This document shows, piece after piece, positions 31,197-31,909 of a stretch of 31,909 nt of DNA; position 1 is the stretch's first letter, and each line of letters begins with the position of its first letter. The position numbers and the translations under genes are program-made. The DNA lies in contig JBDTAX010000201.1 in assembly GCA_039924425.1 (NCBI GenBank), forward strand, positions 1 through 31,909. Reading direction: 5' to 3'. The DNA is from GCA-003244245 sp039924425 (GTDB lineage: Bacteria > Actinomycetota > Actinomycetes > Mycobacteriales > Pseudonocardiaceae). The notes beneath the pieces were generated by a model, which had not been told where the DNA came from, made no database searches, and saw only the letters and a program-made list of their open reading frames with translations.

Positions 31197-31538
31197 ATGG
31201 ATCTCTCGATCGGCATGGTGACCATCGACTGCTCGGATCCGCAGTCGCTGGCGGAGTTCTGGACGGCGGCGCTGGGTGTCGCGGTGGCCGGCGATTATGG
31301 CGGGTTCGTGCTACTGGCCGGGGCGCCAGCGCTCGGCCTCCAGAAGGTGCCCGAGCCGCAGACCGGCAAGAACCGGGTGCATCTGGACCTATACACCGAG
31401 GACCGAGCGGCGGAAGTCACCCGGCTCACCGGGCTGGGCGCGTCGGTGCTGGCCGAGTGCAACGCGCCAGGGCTGCGGTGGACGGTGCTGGCCGATCCGG
31501 AAGGCAACGAATTCTGTGTCTGCCGCCATCACGGGTAA
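31197..31538 (+). CDS. VOC (glyoxalase/bleomycin-resistance fold) family protein
   Basis: A 113-residue protein with one complete VOC module. It opens with the beta-strand IGMVTIDCSDPQSLAEFWTAALG (3-25), typical of actinobacterial VOC proteins, has VHLDLYTED in the middle, and ends with WTVLADPEGNEFCVC. Potential metal ligands are the aspartates/histidine of VHLDLY and E108 near the C-terminus, with pairing by dimerisation expected. Substrate is unknown; small single-module members are often of unassigned function. ATG 31197 sits 7 nt after a -10 box. It converges on the gene at 31560 with 21 nt between stops. Confidence 0.85.
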   Translation: MDLSIGMVTIDCSDPQSLAEFWTAALGVAVAGDYGGFVLLAGAPALGLQKVPEPQTGKNRVHLDLYTEDRAAEVTRLTGLGASVLAECNAPGLRWTVLADPEGNEFCVCRHHG

Positions 31539-31559
31539 CGGAGCGGGCAGGGCGACACC

Positions 31560-31874
31560 TCAGTCTCGACCGATCACCTCTGAGACATCGACCACCACCG
31601 GCACATCGGAGGTCTGGGCGCGCTCCGAGGCGACGGTCAGGGCGTCGACGAGCCGCTGGAGATCCTCCCCGCCGAGGACCCGGCTCGCGACCAGCACGCC
31701 CTCGGCGTTCTCCAGGTCCAGGGTGGTGAGCCGAGTCGCCAGGTCGGTCCGCACGATGATCGTCAACCCGTTCAAAGCGTGGATCCGAACACCCGGATCG
31801 TCCGAGGAGTCGGTGGGGAACTCGTTCTCGTCGTCCACGAGCCCATCGTCGCCTACCACCGCCGCCGGGTCCAC
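31560..31874 (-). CDS. Small protein of unknown function
   Basis: A 104-residue acidic protein I do not recognise. Residues 1-25 are acidic and disordered. The rest reads as alternating strand and helix (IHALNGLTIIVRTDLATRLTTL, with GEDLQRLVDALTVASERA near the end). No signal peptide or membrane segment. I use GTG 31874, preceded by AGGAA at a usable distance. The frame stays open to the window edge, so the start may lie further upstream. Confidence 0.6.
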   Translation of the reverse strand: MDPAAVVGDDGLVDDENEFPTDSSDDPGVRIHALNGLTIIVRTDLATRLTTLDLENAEGVLVASRVLGGEDLQRLVDALTVASERAQTSDVPVVVDVSEVIGRD

Positions 31875-31884
31875 GCCGGGTTCC

Positions 31885-31893
31885 TGTGGATAA
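31885..31893 (-). other. Isolated DnaA-box-like sequence
   Basis: TGTGGATAA, which is TTATCCACA on the minus strand, matches the classical DnaA-box consensus. It lies 11 nt before the GTG of the 31874 gene. A single box in a GC-rich region may be chance or a titration/regulatory site; there is no other sign of an origin. Confidence 0.3.
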
Positions 31894-31909
31894 CCCGTGA
31901 GTGGCGGTG

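Noticed and set aside
31885..31893. Replication origin
   Set aside because: A single DnaA-box match, with no cluster, AT-rich region, dnaA or dnaN nearby.
1..31909. tRNA or rRNA genes
   Set aside because: No cloverleaf or rRNA-like segment was recognised on either strand by eye.

Overview
The window is high-GC DNA with frequent GTG and TTG starts. Its core gene order matches the actinobacterial blocks thyX-dapA-rnj-ftsK with a convergent argA, and rpsO-pnp-M16 peptidase-dapB together with proS/rimP-nusA-ylxR-infB-rbfA-DHH-truB-ribF. From remembered synteny with Mycobacterium tuberculosis (Rv2747-Rv2754c and Rv2773c-Rv2845c) and from protein character, I place it in Actinobacteria, probably Pseudonocardiales. 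Genus is not determinable by eye.

Layout. 1-1842 is accessory: the 3' part of an McrC restriction subunit (cut by the window edge) and three small leftward genes of unknown function. 1996-9277 is core: argA, facing ftsK, then (leftward) rnj, dapA, a TIGR03085 protein and thyX. 9383-10871 is a rightward two-gene operon (ribbon-helix-helix protein plus DUF4097 protein) with a clear promoter that leaves almost no 5' leader. 10852-13357 is a patch of lineage-variable genes: a YcaQ-type glycosylase, a GNAT acetyltransferase and a decayed AbiEi/DUF559-type gene, interspersed with palindromic repeats. 13445-28040 is a long leftward run for lysine/diaminopimelate synthesis, RNA decay, ribosome assembly, translation initiation and transcription elongation. 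28217-31874 holds a DUF4439 lipoprotein, proS, a VOC protein and a small unknown.

How the genes work together. dapA and dapB make diaminopimelate precursors. rnj and pnp are RNA-decay enzymes. rimP, rbfA, truB, infB and rpsO mature or start the ribosome, with nusA and ylxR in the same operon. ribF, thyX and argA supply FAD, dTMP and N-acetylglutamate. Several neighbours overlap by 4 nt (rnj/dapA, M16/pnp, dapB/M16, truB/DHH, nusA/rimP), which suggests coupled translation.

Most unusual signal. A pair of inverted 22-24 bp palindromes occurs twice (12126-12189 and 28780-28844), with the same 42-bp centre spacing and the same 18-bp spacer length. The arms show a compensatory base change, and the element has no stop codon in any frame of its palindromes. 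One copy lies between divergent genes. The other sits in frame inside the DUF4439 gene. This resembles Rickettsia palindromic elements in behaviour. Other palindromes occur at 12773-12830, 13371-13436, 22743-22813 and, again inside a gene, 9624-9651. A second recurring signal is a TANNNT-like -10 box 6-8 nt before the start codon of eight genes, predicting leaderless mRNAs.
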